Positions 5,665 to 6,623 of a stretch of 6,623 bases of DNA are shown here, in pieces (the stretch's first letter is position 1; every line of letters begins with the position of its first letter). The position numbers and the translations under genes were made by a program. The notes beneath the pieces are model-generated. The model did no database searches, was not told the origin of the DNA, and saw nothing but the letters and a program-made list of their open reading frames with translations. Source of the DNA: an uncultured Armatimonadota bacterium (GTDB lineage Bacteria; Armatimonadota; Fimbriimonadia; Fimbriimonadales; Fimbriimonadaceae); assembly GCA_946478935.1 (NCBI GenBank), contig CAMLEL010000137.1:1-6623 (forward strand). Direction: 5' to 3'.

Positions 5665-5955
5665 TCACGCATCAGATTGGCCCGAGTTTGCGGCTCCATA
5701 AAGCATCCACCCGATGATCATCATCAAGAATCCACCGCCCGACATGACCATGCCGATCGCTGCCCAGATAAACAAGTCAGAAGGGTTCTTCAGACTCAGG
5801 ATGTAGAACATCAACCCGAGAATCAAAGACATTCCACCCAGCCAGGCGATCGTTCCGCCGAAAACACGCATAGGATTAGGATCGATCAGATTTGAATCTG
5901 ACCAGTCCCTGTTTTGTAGGACCTCAGCTCTTTTGTTCGAAGATAGACCGGACAT
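5665..5955 (-). CDS. Small two-TM membrane protein
   Basis: From the ATG at 5955 this gives 96 residues: a polar N-terminus (MSGLSSNKRAEVLQNRDW...), then two hydrophobic segments at about 30-52 (VFGGTIAWLGGMSLILGLMF) and 61-87 (LFIWAAIGMVMSGGGFLMMI), and a short polar tail. It is a helical-hairpin inner-membrane protein with no recognised family or function. The start is uncertain: ATG 6000 or TTG 6009 would lengthen it and deepen the overlap with mcsB, while ATG 5871 would remove the whole polar N-terminus and leave a 52-bp spacer containing a hairpin. No candidate has a good Shine-Dalgarno sequence. I chose 5955 because the residues before the first TM look protein-like and the overlap with mcsB is small (32 bp), as in a coupled operon. 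Confidence 0.6.
   Translation of the reverse strand: MSGLSSNKRAEVLQNRDWSDSNLIDPNPMRVFGGTIAWLGGMSLILGLMFYILSLKNPSDLFIWAAIGMVMSGGGFLMMIIGWMLYGAANSGQSDA
5884..5903 (-). repeat. 8-bp hairpin at the mcsB / two-TM gene junction
   Basis: On the minus strand GGTCAGAT and ATCTGATC pair (one G.U) around the loop TCAA. No T-run follows, so it is not a terminator. It lies just past the mcsB stop and may serve mRNA stability, processing or a start at 5871, or be chance. Confidence 0.4.
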
Positions 5956-6623
5956 ATTCGGAGCGTAATCGAGCCGCTCGCTCTTCAACGCCGCTGGCAT
6001 GTAGTTCAAGGTGTGTCAGTTGGGCATCTATTTCGCGGGGTGCAAATCGAAAGCCGTCGACATCGGCATAGGCAGCCCAGCGCGCAAAGGCAAAGATTCG
6101 CATGGCATCTGGCAAGTTTAAACCTCGAGAGGACAGTGCAAATTCTCGTACCTGCATCGCCCTCTGGATCAGCATCGGCCTGGGAAGCGAATGCCGGGCA
6201 TCACGCTCCTCATTGATGAGGTACTCAGCGGCGCCTACAAATTCGTTGATGTTTCCACTGACGATGCTCACTTGCACAAATGCCCCTACCGCACGGCTGC
6301 TCTCTCCAAAGATCCCGCGCGCAACGATGCCCTGTGCCGCCAACGCCTTGAGAACCGCTGGAAGTCGCTTGGAGTGGGCCAAGCCTATCAAATGGAACAG
6401 CGCGGAAAGTCGATGACCCTTGCCAGTGTTATACGGGGATGCCGCCAAATATCCGAACCGGGGCGACCAGGCAAACTCCAGCGACCTGCCAAGCTCCTCT
6501 TTCCCCGCGCTGGCAATCGCCTGAGCGGTACCGGCGGACCAACCTGCGGTAAGACCTTGAATTCGCAGGTGATCCTCTTCATTGATCATCACGCACAAGG
6601 ACTCGTCCTTGTTCAGGACCAGG
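5924..6623 (-). CDS. mcsB: McsB-like protein-arginine kinase, 5' end beyond the window
   Basis: The frame is open to the right edge and gives 233 codons, about two thirds of an McsB (about 350 residues). McsB is a phosphagen-kinase-fold enzyme that phosphorylates arginines on proteins, marking them for ClpCP. The family signature is clear: LNKDESLCVMINEEDHLRIQ at the start (NEEDH at 6583-6569), a GYL...P.N.G.G.R.S loop (6454-6404), VARGIFGES (to about 6298), NEERDAR, and a helical C-terminus ending LRSEYVRSIFEQKS. Several key positions differ: the CPTNVGTG loop reads SPYNTGKG, so the catalytic Cys is Ser, and the C-terminal RDxxRA phosphoarginine-binding motif is not preserved (ERAARLR). The arginine in the loop (R.S) and the RG..GE motif remain. 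In Firmicutes the gene sits with ctsR-mcsA-clpC; those neighbours would be off the right edge. Downstream it overlaps the two-TM gene. Identity is sure, activity is not. Confidence 0.9.
   Translation of the reverse strand, partial: LVLNKDESLCVMINEEDHLRIQGLTAGWSAGTAQAIASAGKEELGRSLEFAWSPRFGYLAASPYNTGKGHRLSALFHLIGLAHSKRLPAVLKALAAQGIVARGIFGESSRAVGAFVQVSIVSGNINEFVGAAEYLINEERDARHSLPRPMLIQRAMQVREFALSSRGLNLPDAMRIFAFARWAAYADVDGFRFAPREIDAQLTHLELHASGVEERAARLRSEYVRSIFEQKS

Noticed and set aside
5414..5668. 84-codon minus-strand frame starting at 5668
   Set aside because: It is an alternative frame of the 170-residue secreted protein; R/S-rich with no signal peptide or motif.
6013..6416. Plus-strand frames of 67 and 104 codons opposite mcsB
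   Set aside because: Antisense shadows of a clearly recognised McsB coding region.
1..6623. CRISPR arrays, tRNA genes, insertion sequences, attachment sites
   Set aside because: No regularly spaced direct repeats, cloverleaf, transposase motifs or IS-type terminal repeats were seen on reading both strands.

Overview
The window reads as bacterial chromosome of moderate GC (close to 50% by eye). It comes from a lineage that carries an ImuB/DnaE2-type mutasome and an McsB-type protein-arginine kinase. McsB excludes most proteobacteria; I suspect a Firmicutes-like or Armatimonadota-like lineage, but nothing here proves the phylum.

Left half (1-3978, minus strand): a two-gene cassette for error-prone translesion synthesis. 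A 22-bp promoter/operator dyad at 3957-3978 precedes an imuB-like gene for a Y-family polymerase fold without catalytic acids. The next gene overlaps it by 20 bp and encodes a very large DnaE2/ImuC-like polymerase with its catalytic aspartates intact. That frame is open from 2823 to base 1 and runs off the left edge. The usual third partner, imuA, is absent from the expected upstream position.

Middle (3979-4767): about 790 bp with no convincing large gene. The first 190 bp hold several same-direction 9-mers resembling DnaA boxes. From about 4200 to 4740 the plus strand shows a dense series of tetraloop hairpins, mostly GAAA, and ends in a rho-independent terminator. I read this as an unassigned large structured RNA, or possibly a long leader with an attenuator. 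A 12-bp perfect inverted repeat (4679-4746) can compete with the last hairpin before the terminator. Two mini-ORFs (42 and 37 codons) lie in the 5' part and cannot be excluded.

Right half (4768-6623): a plus-strand gene for a small membrane-anchored protein, possibly translated from a leaderless mRNA, converges on and overlaps by 63 bp a minus-strand gene for a secreted protein. Upstream of the latter, on the minus strand, are a small two-TM protein gene and the 3' two-thirds of mcsB, whose nucleotide-binding loop is divergent. These three minus-strand genes form a probable operon, mcsB > two-TM protein > secreted protein. The mutasome cassette and the McsB operon are unrelated functionally, except that both belong to stress-response families.
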